A stretch of DNA of 64,000 bases from Nocardioides jejuensis (GCF_004337475.1 NZ_SJZJ01000006.1:91968-155967); one strand, 5' to 3'; shown: positions 17,873 through 27,134, numbered from the stretch's first letter. Notes: generated from the letters alone by a model not told the origin. A program made the numbers and translations.

Positions 17873-17911
17873 GACGGGGCCAAACTGTCAGTCTGACAGT
17901 TTGGCCCCGTC
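17873..17911 (+). terminator. 39-bp perfect hairpin after tig
   Basis: An 18-bp perfect stem with a 3-nt loop: GACGGGGCC AAACTGTCA, then GTC, then the exact complement. It lies 13 nt after the tig stop. There is no T tract, so termination by this hairpin alone is uncertain. The inner 21 bp recur at 17940-17960. Confidence 0.65.
17882..17902. repeat. 21-bp dyad, copy 1
   Basis: AAACTGTCA-N3-TGACAGTTT with spacer GTC, identical to copy 2 located 58 bp downstream. It forms the core of the post-tig hairpin. It resembles a dimeric repressor operator or a dispersed palindromic repeat; these cannot be told apart here. Confidence 0.7.
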
Positions 17912-17939
17912 TGACATTTCCGAGGTGTCACACCAAGCG

Positions 17940-17960
17940 AAACTGTCAGTCTGACAGTTT
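17940..17960. repeat. 21-bp dyad, copy 2
   Basis: Identical to 17882-17902, including the GTC spacer. Its flanks, CACCA at 17931-17935 and TGGTG at 17967-17971, extend the stem with small interruptions and differ from the flanks of copy 1. Only the dyad core is conserved. It lies 76 bp before the start of the hydrolase-like gene. Confidence 0.7.
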
Positions 17961-18035
17961 GGCGAGTGGTGGTTCTGGGCGTGACACGGGCCGCAACGAG
18001 TGCAGCGAAGGCCTCCGCGGTGGGAGACTTGTCCG

Positions 18036-19091
18036 GTGAACGCGTCGCCCCTCGTCCCCCTCGGTGACGACGAGTACGCCGTTTCGCTCCCGCCCGGCCA
18101 GCACCGCGGCCATCCGGACGCTCCGGACCCCTTCCGGGCCGCCCAGCAGATCGGCGAGGGCATCGCCGGCCGTGTGCAGTTCGGCCTTGGCCTGATCCGC
18201 GCCACCGCCGGGCTCGGCCTGCGCCTGGTGGCGCTCGGTCGCCGTCCGCTCGCGCTCGCCGCGGGTCCGCTCGGCCGCCAGCAGGTGCTCGAACGCCAGA
18301 AGCTGGTCCGCCCGCCCGTCGCCGTGCGTTTCCTCGACGAGGACCTCGAGCTCGAGACCGACGACCTCGCCGTGGCGTACGGCGCGGAGGTCGATCCGGT
18401 CGAGGCTGGCGACCACCTGGTCGTCTTCGTGCCCCAGCCGGGCGAGGACGAGCGCTCCTGGCGTCGTTCGGTGGAGGAGCTCGGCGGCACGTACGCCTCG
18501 CGCCTCTCCGGCCTGCTCGGCTGGACGCCGGTCCAGCTGCGCGTCGACGACACCGTCGGCATCGGCAACGCCGCGGTCGAGCTCAGCGGCGTCCTCCAGG
18601 AGCTCATCGAGGCCTGGCCGACCGCCGTACGCCGGATCGCGATCGTCGCGCACGGCACGGGTGGCCTGGTCGCCCGTGGTGCGCTCGGTGTCGTCGCGCC
18701 GGGGGAGCGGCCGTGGGCCGATCTGGTCACCGAGCTCGTCGCGCTCGGCACTCCGCACCTCCAGGCCTCGCCCCAGCGCTTCGCCCGCGAGGCGGGTCGG
18801 CGTCTTGAGGAGCGGCTGGCCGGCATCCTCGCCGCCGACGAGGAAGTCGTCGACGTCCCGCCGCGCCACGGTGTCCGCTACCTGCTGGTCACCGACCGTG
18901 CGATGGGGATGGCCAACCCGGCCGGCGCCGTCCTTGGCGGCATGCTCTGGTGGCGCCAGCGGGCGATGCGCCAGGTCCGCCGCGCGCGCGATCTCTTCCC
19001 GACCGCCGAGCGTCACGAGGTCACGATCGGCGCGCAGTCACTGGTCAACCACCCGGACGTCCACCGCTCGCTGATGGACTGGCTGCGCTGA
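18036..19091 (+). CDS. Alpha/beta-hydrolase-like protein lacking the catalytic residues
   Basis: Protein of 351 aa from GTG 18036, with a GAGACT box 6 nt upstream. It aligns closely with the product of the next gene through the whole hydrolase core (QLRVDDTVGIGNAAVEL, ELVALGTPHL, NHPDVHRSLMDWL). However, the nucleophile elbow G-H-S-M-G-G is A205-H-G207-T-G-G, so the Ser is Gly. The oxyanion His-Gly is P133-Q134, and the catalytic His position is A333. It is therefore predicted to be a pseudoenzyme: a scaffold, lipid binder or partner of the active paralogue. The N-terminal region (residues 40-95) has amphipathic helices. Codon use is normal, so it is not a decaying pseudogene. Confidence 0.8.
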   Translation: MNASPLVPLGDDEYAVSLPPGQHRGHPDAPDPFRAAQQIGEGIAGRVQFGLGLIRATAGLGLRLVALGRRPLALAAGPLGRQQVLERQKLVRPPVAVRFLDEDLELETDDLAVAYGAEVDPVEAGDHLVVFVPQPGEDERSWRRSVEELGGTYASRLSGLLGWTPVQLRVDDTVGIGNAAVELSGVLQELIEAWPTAVRRIAIVAHGTGGLVARGALGVVAPGERPWADLVTELVALGTPHLQASPQRFAREAGRRLEERLAGILAADEEVVDVPPRHGVRYLLVTDRAMGMANPAGAVLGGMLWWRQRAMRQVRRARDLFPTAERHEVTIGAQSLVNHPDVHRSLMDWLR

Positions 19092-19147
19092 CGCGTGTGA
19101 CGCACGTCGAGTGGACAACTGTTCACTGAAAACGGACACTGGTGGGC

Positions 19148-20359
19148 ATGTCCGCTCTTGAGCCCGCTCCCGTCAGCGCCCGCGTCGTCGCCGCGCCGGC
19201 TGCCGGTGGCGCGACCCTCCACGGTACCGGTGCCCTCGCCGCGACGTACGCCGAGGACCTGCTGCTCGGCACCGTCCGTGACACGCACCTGGCCATCTCG
19301 GGCCGCGTCTGGGGGATCGTCAACCCGCTCACCCTCGGCGCCGGCAAGCCGTCCCAGCTGGTCCATGACGCGATCGCGAACGGCATCTACCGCTCGCTCG
19401 GTCAGGGGCTCCGTGGCGGGGCGCGCGTGCTCGAGGTCCAGGACCGCAAGGGTCGCGGTCGACGTACCGAGGAGCTGCGTTTCGGCCGTCACGTGACCTC
19501 GGTGGTCAACGGCCTGATCGGCGACCGGCTGACCGAGGACGGCAGCTCCAGCGCGATCCGGATGGCGGTGCGCGACGGCGGGCACGACGTGCCCCTGACG
19601 CCGGAGGGTCTCCGTGCTGCGTTCCCGCAGGCCACGGGCCAGGTCGTCGTCTTCGTGCACGGCCTGATGGAGCACGACGAGCACTGGGACCGGCGCGCCG
19701 ACGAGCTCCCGTCGTACGGCGCCGCCCTGGCCGCCACGGGGGACTGGTCGCCCGTGCGGCTCCGGGTCAACAGCGGCCTCTCCATCGCGGAGAACGGCGT
19801 CGCCCTGGCCGCGCTGCTCGACGAGCTGGTGGCCGGATGGCCGGTGCCCGTGACCCGGATCGCCCTCGTCGGCCACTCGATGGGCGGCCTGATCATCCGG
19901 CGCGCCTGCGTGGTCGACACCGGTGCGCGCGACCCGTGGCGCGAGCTCGTGACCGACGTCGTCACCCTCGGCACGCCGCACCTCGGCGCCCCGCTCGAGC
20001 GGCTCGTGCACCACGGTGCCTGGGCGCTCGGCAAGCTGCCGGAGGTGCGCTCGATCGCCCGCATCCTCGACACCCGTTCCGTCGGCATCTCCGACCTCCG
20101 CCGTGGGGTGCGTGACGAGGTCGCGCGGCTGCCGCGTGCCCGCTACCACCTCGTCTCGGCGACCCTGGGCCCGACGGTCTTCCATCCGCTCAGCGTGGCG
20201 TTCGGCGACCTGCTGGTGCGCCACCCCTCGGCCATGGGACGCTCTGGCCGCGTCGACCTCTTCCCGGGGGCCAGCACGCTGCACCTGCCCAACACCGACC
20301 ACTTCGGGCTGCTCAACCACCCCGAGGTGCACCGCAAGCTGAAGGAGTGGCTCGCATGA
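19148..20359 (+). CDS. Alpha/beta hydrolase (esterase/lipase-like), active type
   Basis: Protein of 403 aa from ATG 19148; an in-frame GTG lies two codons upstream. The N-terminal about 150 residues are a helical region of unknown role. The hydrolase core carries the oxyanion motif H171-G172 in FVHGLMEHDEHW, the nucleophile elbow G242-H-S244-M-G-G, and the probable catalytic His H385 in TDHFGLLNHPEVH. TLGTPHLGAPLE follows the elbow, as in PGAP1-like lipases. It overlaps the SRPBCC gene by ATGA and follows the pseudoenzyme paralogue by 56 bp, so all three are probably one operon. Substrate unknown; an acyl ester or lipid is the best guess. Confidence 0.88.
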   Translation: MSALEPAPVSARVVAAPAAGGATLHGTGALAATYAEDLLLGTVRDTHLAISGRVWGIVNPLTLGAGKPSQLVHDAIANGIYRSLGQGLRGGARVLEVQDRKGRGRRTEELRFGRHVTSVVNGLIGDRLTEDGSSSAIRMAVRDGGHDVPLTPEGLRAAFPQATGQVVVFVHGLMEHDEHWDRRADELPSYGAALAATGDWSPVRLRVNSGLSIAENGVALAALLDELVAGWPVPVTRIALVGHSMGGLIIRRACVVDTGARDPWRELVTDVVTLGTPHLGAPLERLVHHGAWALGKLPEVRSIARILDTRSVGISDLRRGVRDEVARLPRARYHLVSATLGPTVFHPLSVAFGDLLVRHPSAMGRSGRVDLFPGASTLHLPNTDHFGLLNHPEVHRKLKEWLA

Positions 20360-20829
20360 CCGAGTCCCGCACCGCCGACCGTGAGCTTCGCGCCGAGATC
20401 AGCATCGACGCGACGCCGGCTCAGGTCTGGGACGCGCTCACCGATCTCTCCCGGATGCCGGCACGCAGCGCGGAGCTGATCTCGATGGTCCCGCTCAAGC
20501 GCGGCGGTCTGCGGGTCGGTCAGTGGTACCTCGGCCTCAACCGCCGCAAGGCGATCGTGTGGCCGACGCGCAACGTCGTGAAGCAGGTCGACCCCGAGCG
20601 CGCCCTCGCGTGGCACACCGCGACCAGCGGCGCGACGTGGATCTACGAGCTCGAGGCGAACGACGGCGGCACGCGTCTGGTCCAGCGCCGCCCCGTTCCG
20701 CGGCTCACCTACATCAGCAAGGCCTTCGCGCCGCTCTTCCTCGGTGGCGGCGCCCCGCACTGCGACGAGCTCGAGCAGCACATGAACGAGGGCCTCGTCG
20801 CGCTCAAGGCAGAGGTCGAGCAGGGCTGA
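20356..20829 (+). CDS. SRPBCC-fold protein
   Basis: Protein of 157 aa that begins at the ATGA overlap with the hydrolase. The sequence follows the START/SRPBCC pattern: [20 protein letters not shown] at the N-terminus, central beta strands ([20 protein letters not shown]), and a long C-terminal helix ([20 protein letters not shown]). These folds bind hydrophobic ligands in a deep cavity. Coupling to a lipase-like hydrolase suggests a shared lipophilic substrate, but that is inference. Confidence 0.82.
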   Translation: MTESRTADRELRAEISIDATPAQVWDALTDLSRMPARSAELISMVPLKRGGLRVGQWYLGLNRRKAIVWPTRNVVKQVDPERALAWHTATSGATWIYELEANDGGTRLVQRRPVPRLTYISKAFAPLFLGGGAPHCDELEQHMNEGLVALKAEVEQG

Positions 20830-20907
20830 TTCAGCCCACGGTGAACGCCGAAATCTGCTGTCGGCGAACAGGGCGGTGTGTGCCGTGGAAATGTCGGTGT
20901 CCGCGGC

Positions 20908-20913
20908 TACTGT
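20908..20913 (+). promoter_or_regulatory. -10 box of clpP1
   Basis: TACTGT ends 7 nt before GTG 20921. It supports a leaderless clpP1 start at that GTG rather than the in-frame ATG at 20891. Confidence 0.45.
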
Positions 20914-20920
20914 CGGCCTC

Positions 20921-21544
20921 GTGAACCAGATCTCCAGCCCCCAGATGGACGGCGGCGCCTCGCCGTCGTACGGCCTCGACGCGGATGTCTACCAGCGGCT
21001 GCTCCGTGAGCGCATCGTCTTCCTCGGCTCCGAGGTGCGCGACCAGAACGCCAACGCGATCTGCGCGCAGCTCCTCCTGCTCTCCGCGGAGGACCCGGAG
21101 GCCGACATCTTCCTGCACATCAACAGCCCCGGTGGCTCGGTGACGGCGGGCATGGCGATCTACGACACCATGAACTACATCCCCAACGACGTCGCCACGG
21201 TCGGCATGGGCCTCGCGGCATCGATGGGTCAGTTCCTGCTCTGCGCCGGCACCCCGGGCAAGCGCTACGCGCTGCCCAACGCGCGCATCATGATGCACCA
21301 GCCCTCCTCGGGCATGGGCGGCTCGGCGTCGGACATCAAGATCCAGGCGCAGCAGTCGATCCACGTGAAGAAGGTCCTGACCGAGCTCATCGCCGAGCAC
21401 ACCGGCCAGAGCGTCGAGCAGATCACCGAGGACGCCGACCGCGACCGCTGGTTCACCGCCGAGGAGGCCCTCGAGTACGGCCTCGTCGACCAGGTGATCA
21501 AGTCCGCCAAGGAAGCCGTCGACCAGGGCCGTCCGGCTCGCTGA
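20921..21544 (+). CDS. clpP1: ATP-dependent Clp protease proteolytic subunit 1
   Basis: Serine peptidase subunit of 207 aa. GTG 20921 ([12 protein letters not shown]) is preferred because of the -10 box 7 nt before it; ATG 20891 is the alternative. The catalytic triad is S101 in [10 protein letters not shown]126 in IMMHQPSSG, and the Asp in the expected position further on. In actinobacteria ClpP1 and ClpP2 form a mixed tetradecamer that is active only together, usually with ClpX or ClpC1. clpP2 follows 31 nt later with an AAGGA ribosome site. Confidence 0.96.
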   Translation: MNQISSPQMDGGASPSYGLDADVYQRLLRERIVFLGSEVRDQNANAICAQLLLLSAEDPEADIFLHINSPGGSVTAGMAIYDTMNYIPNDVATVGMGLAASMGQFLLCAGTPGKRYALPNARIMMHQPSSGMGGSASDIKIQAQQSIHVKKVLTELIAEHTGQSVEQITEDADRDRWFTAEEALEYGLVDQVIKSAKEAVDQGRPAR

Positions 21545-21575
21545 GCCCGGCTCGCAGACAAGGAACTGAGACGTC

Positions 21576-22181
21576 ATGAACTACTACATCCCGCAGTGGG
21601 AAGAGCGCACGTCGTACGGCATTCGTCGGATCGACCCCTACGCCAAGCTCTTCGAGGACCGCATCATCTTCCTCGGCACCCCGATCAGCGACGACGTGGC
21701 CAACGCGGTCATGGCGCAGCTGCTCTGCCTCGAGTCGATGGACCCCGACCGTGACATCCAGATCTACATCAACTCGCCCGGTGGCTCGTTCACCGCGCTG
21801 ACGGCGATCTACGACACGATGAAGTTCATCAAGCCCGACGTGCAGACGGTCTGCCTGGGCCAGGCGGCCTCGGCGGCGGCGATCCTGCTCGCGGCCGGTG
21901 CGCCCGGCAAGCGCCTCGCGCTGCCCAACAGCCGGATCCTGATCCACCAGCCCTACACCGAGGGCACGTTCGGCCAGACCTCCGACATCGAGATCCAGGC
22001 CAACGAGATCCTGCGCATGCGTGAGCTGCTCGAGAAGATGATCTCGGAGCACTCCGGCAAGGACCTCGAGCAGGTCAGCCGCGACATCGAGCGCGACAAG
22101 ATCCTGACCGCCGAGGCGGCGCTGGAGTATGGCCTGATCGACGGCGTGCTCGAGTCGCGCAAGGCCGCGGCGTTCGTCTGA
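21576..22181 (+). CDS. clpP2: ATP-dependent Clp protease proteolytic subunit 2
   Basis: ClpP paralogue of 201 aa beginning [15 protein letters not shown], a typical actinobacterial ClpP2 opening. The nucleophile S99 is in [11 protein letters not shown] and H124 in [10 protein letters not shown]. Co-transcribed with clpP1, with which it should form the ClpP1P2 heteromer. A stable hairpin lies in the 89-nt gap before clpX. Confidence 0.97.
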   Translation: MNYYIPQWEERTSYGIRRIDPYAKLFEDRIIFLGTPISDDVANAVMAQLLCLESMDPDRDIQIYINSPGGSFTALTAIYDTMKFIKPDVQTVCLGQAASAAAILLAAGAPGKRLALPNSRILIHQPYTEGTFGQTSDIEIQANEILRMRELLEKMISEHSGKDLEQVSRDIERDKILTAEAALEYGLIDGVLESRKAAAFV

Positions 22182-22191
22182 TTCAAGTCGG

Positions 22192-22227
22192 CCTCCGTGT
22201 CGGGCCCCGAAAGGGTCCGACCGGAGG
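22192..22227 (+). promoter_or_regulatory. Hairpin in the clpP2-clpX gap
   Basis: CCTCCG at 22192 pairs with CGGAGG at 22222-22227. Inside, GTCGG pairs with CCGAC, and GCCC with GGGT, around a short GAAA-containing loop. There is no T tract. It could be an mRNA processing or stability element, or a partial terminator that sets the clpX level relative to clpP1P2. Confidence 0.55.
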
Positions 22228-22270
22228 TACCGTCGACACGCTGAACAAGGTTTGAGAGAAGAGGAACCCC

Positions 22271-23548
22271 GTGGCACGCATTGGTGACGGTGGCGACCTG
22301 CTGAAGTGCTCCTTCTGCGGGAAGAGCCAGAAGCAGGTCAAGAAGCTCATCGCGGGCCCCGGCGTCTACATCTGCGACGAGTGCATCGATCTCTGCAACG
22401 AGATCATCGAAGAGGAGCTCAGCGAGGGCACCGAGGTCGGCCTCGAGGAGCTGCCCAAGCCGCGCGAGATCTTCGAGTTCCTCAACTCGTACGTGATCGG
22501 TCAGGAGCAGGCGAAGAAGTCGCTCGCGGTCGCGGTCTACAACCACTACAAGCGGGTCCAGTCGGGCGCCACGCTCGCCGGCAAGCACGCCAAGGACGAG
22601 GTCGAGGTCGCCAAGTCCAACATCCTCGTCATCGGCCCGACCGGCTGTGGCAAGACCTACCTGGCCCAGACGCTCGCGCGGATGCTCAACGTGCCGTTCG
22701 CGATCGCCGACGCCACGGCCCTGACCGAGGCCGGCTACGTCGGTGAGGATGTCGAGAACATCCTGCTCAAGCTGATCCAGGCTGCCGACTACGACGTCAA
22801 GAAGGCCGAGACCGGCATCATCTACATCGACGAGATCGACAAGGTCGCCCGCAAGGCGGAGAACCCTTCGATCACGCGCGACGTCTCCGGCGAGGGCGTC
22901 CAGCAGGCCCTGCTCAAGATCCTCGAGGGCACGTCTGCCTCGGTCCCGCCGCAGGGCGGCCGCAAGCACCCGCACCAGGAGTTCATCCAGATCGACACGA
23001 CCAACGTGTTGTTCATCGTGGGTGGCGCCTTCGCGGGGCTGGAGCACATCATCGAGCAGCGCGTCGGCAAGAAGTCGCTCGGCTTCACCGCTGAGGTGCG
23101 CGGTCAGGAAGAGCGCGACGCGCAGGACCTGCTCTCGCTCGTGCGCCCGGAGGACCTGACCAAGTTCGGCCTGATCCCCGAGTTCATCGGCCGTCTGCCG
23201 CTGATCGCCGCCGTCTCCAAGCTCGACCAGGACGCCCTCGTGCAGATCCTGACCGAGCCGAAGAACGCGCTCGTGAAGCAGTACCAGAAGCTCTTCGAGC
23301 TCGACGGCGTCGAGCTCGAGTTCACCGATGAGGCCGTCCAGGCCATCGCCGACAAGGCGCTCGAGCGGGGCACCGGTGCCCGTGGCCTGCGCGCGATCAT
23401 CGAGGAGACGCTCCTCTACGTGATGTACGACGTCCCCTCGCGTGGCGACATCGCCAAGGTGATCGTGACCGGCGAGGTCGTCACCGACGGTGTGGAGCCG
23501 ACGCTCATCCCGCGCGACGAAGAGCCGAAGAAGAAGAAGTCGGCCTGA
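22271..23548 (+). CDS. clpX: ATP-dependent Clp protease ATPase subunit ClpX
   Basis: AAA+ unfoldase of 425 aa that feeds substrates to ClpP1P2. The N-terminal C4 zinc-binding domain reads [13 protein letters not shown] and later [10 protein letters not shown]. Walker A is GPTGCGKT with K128, Walker B is IIYIDEIDK, the sensor and arginine-finger regions are intact, and the ClpP-docking IGF-like loop reads [12 protein letters not shown] start at 22271 preceded by AGAGAAGAGG. A terminator follows 15 nt after the stop. Confidence 0.98.
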   Translation: MARIGDGGDLLKCSFCGKSQKQVKKLIAGPGVYICDECIDLCNEIIEEELSEGTEVGLEELPKPREIFEFLNSYVIGQEQAKKSLAVAVYNHYKRVQSGATLAGKHAKDEVEVAKSNILVIGPTGCGKTYLAQTLARMLNVPFAIADATALTEAGYVGEDVENILLKLIQAADYDVKKAETGIIYIDEIDKVARKAENPSITRDVSGEGVQQALLKILEGTSASVPPQGGRKHPHQEFIQIDTTNVLFIVGGAFAGLEHIIEQRVGKKSLGFTAEVRGQEERDAQDLLSLVRPEDLTKFGLIPEFIGRLPLIAAVSKLDQDALVQILTEPKNALVKQYQKLFELDGVELEFTDEAVQAIADKALERGTGARGLRAIIEETLLYVMYDVPSRGDIAKVIVTGEVVTDGVEPTLIPRDEEPKKKKSA

Positions 23549-23563
23549 CGCCTCAGGCCCCCG

Positions 23564-23605
23564 ACTACGACCGTCCCGACACCTCGGGGCGGTCGTAGTT
23601 ATTTC
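23564..23605 (+). terminator. Intrinsic terminator after clpX
   Basis: A 10-bp stem ACTACGACCG / CGGTCGTAGT with an inner CCCGA/TCGGG pairing, followed by TATTT. Confidence 0.85.
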
Positions 23606-23687
23606 GGGCCATTTCGCGGAAGTGGACCGCGGAGACCGCTCGTAGCGGGGAGACTTGTGCCGAGGGAGTCTGCACCAGGGAGGGGCC

Positions 23688-24308
23688 ATGGACGCATCAC
23701 ACGCACGGCCGATGACGGCGTACGCCGCCCTGTGTGCTGCCGCGGTGGTGGTCCTCGTCCAGGGGATCGCACCCACGGGGTCCGTTGCTGACTCCATCGC
23801 CCACGCAGGCGGGCCCGCGCCGATGGTCGACGTGATCCGCAGCGTGTCGGACGCCGCCAGCGGCGTCTCCGACCTCGGATCGCGCGTGGGGCAGGCCGTC
23901 GCGAGCGCCGTCGTCCCGGTCGTGCGGAGCGTGGCGCCGGCGCCCGATGCGCACCCTGCAGCTGGCGCCCGGTCGACGTCCGGGACACAGCACGCCTCGG
24001 CGGCCGTCTCGACCACGTCCCACGCCCCGACGCACACCACCACGCACTCGGGAAGCGCTGGCGCCCCGTCGACGGTCACGCCGCGCACCGCGCCGACCCC
24101 GACGGACCGACACCACGCCCAGGCCCACCGCAAGGCCGGTCACGCGTCGGCACAGGTGCACCGGAAGTCCGAGCACGCGGCGGCACAGGCACAGCGCAAG
24201 GCTGACCACGACGCCGCAAAGGCCGACCGCAAGGCGGCAAAGGCTGACCGCGCCGCGGCGAAGGCCGACCGCAAGGCCGCTCGGGCCGCCCGCCACCACA
24301 AGCACTGA
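23688..24308 (+). CDS. Exported or membrane-anchored protein with a basic repetitive tail
   Basis: Protein of 206 aa from ATG 23688, preceded by the strong ribosome site GGGAGGGG. One hydrophobic segment (AALCAAAVVVLVQGIA) near residues 10-26 acts as signal peptide or anchor. A Thr/Ser/Ala/His-rich low-complexity region covers residues 90-145. The last about 60 residues are a lysine/arginine/alanine/histidine repeat built on K-A-D-R-K-A-A, ending ARHHKH. No domain recognised. The basic tail could bind nucleic acid, teichoic-type polymers or the membrane surface. Confidence 0.7.
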   Translation: MDASHARPMTAYAALCAAAVVVLVQGIAPTGSVADSIAHAGGPAPMVDVIRSVSDAASGVSDLGSRVGQAVASAVVPVVRSVAPAPDAHPAAGARSTSGTQHASAAVSTTSHAPTHTTTHSGSAGAPSTVTPRTAPTPTDRHHAQAHRKAGHASAQVHRKSEHAAAQAQRKADHDAAKADRKAAKADRAAAKADRKAARAARHHKH

Positions 24309-24340
24309 TCCGCAGCGCCGAGAGGGCAGCACCGCTACGG

Positions 24341-24376
24341 CGAGAGGGCAGGTACGTCGACGTACCTGCCCTCTCG
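24341..24376. terminator. Perfect 36-bp palindrome between convergent genes
   Basis: The left half begins CGAGAGGGCAGGTACG and the right half is its exact complement with no spacer. A direct copy of the outer arm (CGAGAGGGCAG) also occurs at 24319-24329. It lies between the stop at 24308 and the end of valS at 24380, so it probably terminates from both sides. Confidence 0.75.
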
Positions 24377-24379
24377 GCG

Positions 24380-26992
24380 TCAGGACTCCGGGGGAGCGAC
24401 GACCTCGGCGGCGACGGTGAGGTCGCCCTCGCCCTCGGCGTAGACGACCTCGCCGGTGATCTTGCCGGCGTTGCGCAGGTCCTGCTCCGCGCTGCGGACG
24501 ATCTCGAGGACGGCGGCGGGGCCGGTGAACTCGACGCGCGACAGCTCGGTGCGCATCGAGACCTTGGCCTGCGACTTCGCGCCACGGATGCCACCGAGAG
24601 CGGCGGCCACCGCGTCGACGGCGGCACCGTCAGCGGCGCCGGCCGAGCCCATCTCGAGCACGGTCGGCCAGGCAGCGTGGTGCACCGAACCGGCCTGCCA
24701 CCAGGACCAGACCTCCTCGGTGACGTACGGCAGGAACGGCGCCAGCAGGCGCAGCTGGACGTGCAGCGCCAGGGCCAGCGTCGCCTTGGCGGACTCCGAG
24801 CCGGCGTACGCGCGCTCCTTGACGAGCTCGAGGTAGTCGTCGCAGAACTCCCAGAAGAACTTCTCCGCCGTCTCCAGCGCGGTCGTGTAGTCGTACGACT
24901 CGAACGCCTCGGTGGCGCGGCGTACGACGCCCGCCAGACGACCGGTCAGGGCGACGTCGATCGCCTCGGTGATCGCGACCGGGTTGACGACGGTCGCACC
25001 GACGCCGAACTCCGAGTCGAGCACGAAGCGCGAGGCGTTGAGGACCTTCATCGCGAGGCGGCGGCCGACCTTCATCTGCGACTCGTCGAACGGCGAGTCG
25101 AGGCCCGGACGGGCCATCGCGGCACGCCAGCGGACGGCGTCCGCGCCGTACTTGTCGAGGATCTCGGTCGGAACGACGACGTTGCCCTTGGACTTCGACA
25201 TCTTCTTGCGGTCGGGGTCGACGACGAAGCCGGAGAGCATCGCGTGCTTCCACGGGACCGTCTTGTCCTCGTGGTGCGCGCGCACGACGCGGGAGAAGAG
25301 CCAGGTGCGGATGATGTCGTGGCCCTGGGTGCAGAGGTCCATCGGGTAGACCGCGGCCCACAGCGCCGGGTCCGTCTCCCAGCCGCCGGCGATCTGCGGG
25401 GTCAGCGACGAGGTCGCCCAGGTGTCCATGACGTCCGGGTCGCCGATGAAGCCGCCGGCGACACCGCGCTGCGCCGCCTCGTAGCCCGCGGGCACGTCGG
25501 TCGACGGGTCGACCGGCAGCTGCGCCTCGGTTGGGACGATGGGGTTCGCGTAGTCCGGCTCGCCGTCGGCGTCGAGGGAGTACCAGACCGGGAACGGGAT
25601 GCCGAAGAAGCGCTGGCGCGAGATCAGCCAGTCGCCGTTGAGGCCGGAGATCCAGTTGTCGTAGCGGTGCTGCATGTGCGACGGGTGCCAGTCGATCTGC
25701 TTGCCGTCGGCGATCAGCGCCTCGCGCAGGTCGGCGTCGCGGCCGCCGTTCTTCACGTACCACTGGCGGGTGGCGACGATCTCGAGCGGCTTGTCGCCCT
25801 TCTCGTAGAAGTTCGTCATGCGCTGGGTGGGCTTCGGCTCGCCGTCGAGGTCACCCGACTCGCGCAGCCAGGTGACCATCTGCTCGCGCGCGGAGAACGC
25901 CGTCTTGCCGGCCAGGTCGGCGTCGTACTTCGTGGCGGCATCGCCGGTCAGCCACTCCGGGGTCTCGCGCAGCAGGCGGCCGTCGCGACCGATGACGGTG
26001 CGGACCGGGAGCTGCAGCTCGCGCCACCAGGTGACGTCGGTGAGGTCACCGAAGGTGCAGCACATGACCAGGCCGGAGCCCTTGTCCGGCTCGGCGGCCT
26101 CGTGCGCCAGGACCGGGACCTCGACGCCGAAGACCGGCGAGGTGGCGGTGGTGCCGAACAGGTGCTGGTAGCGCTCGTCGGTCGGGTGCGCAATCAGCGC
26201 CACGCAGGAGACGATCAGCTCGGGACGCGTGGTCTCGATGAAGAGCGGGGTGCCGTCGGGGGCGTGGAACGCGACGCGGTGGTACGCGCCGGCGTACTCG
26301 CGCGACTCGAGCTCGGCCTGGGCGACGGCGGTCTGGAAGGTGACGTCCCACAGGGTCGGCGCCTCCTGCAGGTAGGCCTCGCCGCGTGCGAAGTTGCGCA
26401 GGAACGCCTTCTGGGAGACGGCCTGTGCCTTCTGGCCGATGGTCGTGTAGGTCTCGTTCCAGTCGACCGAGAGGCCGAGCGTGCGCCACAGCGACTCGAA
26501 GACCTTCTCGTCCTCTTCGACCAGCTGCTCGCAGAGCTCGATGAAGTTCGGACGCGAGATCGGGATCTGCTTCTTCGGGTCGGGCTTGGCCGGCGGCTGG
26601 AAGTCGGCGTCGTAGGGGAGCGACGGGTCGCAGCGGACGCCGAAGTAGTTCTGCACGCGGCGTTCGGTCGGCAGACCGTTGTCGTCCCAGCCCATCGGGT
26701 AGAAGACCGACTTGCCGGTCATCCGCTGGAAGCGCGCGATGACGTCGGTGTGCGTGTAGGAGAAGACGTGGCCGACGTGCAGCGAGCCCGAGACGGTCGG
26801 CGGGGGCGTGTCGATCGAGTAGACGTTCTCGCGCGGCTGCGTCCGGTCGAACTTGTAGGTGTCGTCGGCCTTCCACTGCCCGGCCCACTTCGCCTCGAGG
26901 CCCTCCAGCGCCGGCTTCTCCGGTACGACGACGGCGCCGGTGGGAGTGGCGTCGGGCGTCTCGGGGGCGGCGTTCTGGGGAGTCTCAGTCAT
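24380..26992 (-). CDS. valS: Valyl-tRNA synthetase
   Basis: Class I synthetase of 870 aa charging tRNA-Val, with an editing domain. The ATG at 26992 gives [14 protein letters not shown]; an upstream extension of the frame lacks coding character. The HIGH motif reads HVGH in [16 protein letters not shown], and KMSKS is at residues 597-601 in [11 protein letters not shown]. The anticodon-binding domain and a short C-terminal region follow. It is transcribed opposite to clpX and folC, whereas Mycobacterium has valS and folC on the same strand, so a local inversion is implied. Confidence 0.97.
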   Translation of the reverse strand: MTETPQNAAPETPDATPTGAVVVPEKPALEGLEAKWAGQWKADDTYKFDRTQPRENVYSIDTPPPTVSGSLHVGHVFSYTHTDVIARFQRMTGKSVFYPMGWDDNGLPTERRVQNYFGVRCDPSLPYDADFQPPAKPDPKKQIPISRPNFIELCEQLVEEDEKVFESLWRTLGLSVDWNETYTTIGQKAQAVSQKAFLRNFARGEAYLQEAPTLWDVTFQTAVAQAELESREYAGAYHRVAFHAPDGTPLFIETTRPELIVSCVALIAHPTDERYQHLFGTTATSPVFGVEVPVLAHEAAEPDKGSGLVMCCTFGDLTDVTWWRELQLPVRTVIGRDGRLLRETPEWLTGDAATKYDADLAGKTAFSAREQMVTWLRESGDLDGEPKPTQRMTNFYEKGDKPLEIVATRQWYVKNGGRDADLREALIADGKQIDWHPSHMQHRYDNWISGLNGDWLISRQRFFGIPFPVWYSLDADGEPDYANPIVPTEAQLPVDPSTDVPAGYEAAQRGVAGGFIGDPDVMDTWATSSLTPQIAGGWETDPALWAAVYPMDLCTQGHDIIRTWLFSRVVRAHHEDKTVPWKHAMLSGFVVDPDRKKMSKSKGNVVVPTEILDKYGADAVRWRAAMARPGLDSPFDESQMKVGRRLAMKVLNASRFVLDSEFGVGATVVNPVAITEAIDVALTGRLAGVVRRATEAFESYDYTTALETAEKFFWEFCDDYLELVKERAYAGSESAKATLALALHVQLRLLAPFLPYVTEEVWSWWQAGSVHHAAWPTVLEMGSAGAADGAAVDAVAAALGGIRGAKSQAKVSMRTELSRVEFTGPAAVLEIVRSAEQDLRNAGKITGEVVYAEGEGDLTVAAEVVAPPES

Positions 26993-27122
26993 GGGCGGGA
27001 GTTTACGGGCGCGCGCGGGACCGGAGAAAACCGGTTCTCGCAGGTGAGAGCGGGGAGCGCCCGTGCGTCGGTCGTGGACATCGCGTGCCTCGTCCGACGC
27101 TGACATCTCCGCGATTGCTTCC

Positions 27123-27128
27123 TAGGCT
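27123..27128 (+). promoter_or_regulatory. -10 box for the ANTAR gene
   Basis: TAGGCT ends 6 nt before GTG 27135. Confidence 0.5.
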
Positions 27129-27134
27129 GGGGTC

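Noticed and set aside
18036..19091. Treating the first hydrolase-like gene as a broken pseudogene
   Set aside because: The frame is intact over 351 codons with normal codon bias and a plausible promoter, so a functional pseudoenzyme is the better reading.
20830..20920. ClgR operator upstream of clpP1
   Set aside because: ClgR controls clpP1P2 in several actinobacteria, but no convincing palindromic CGC/GCG site was seen in this gap.
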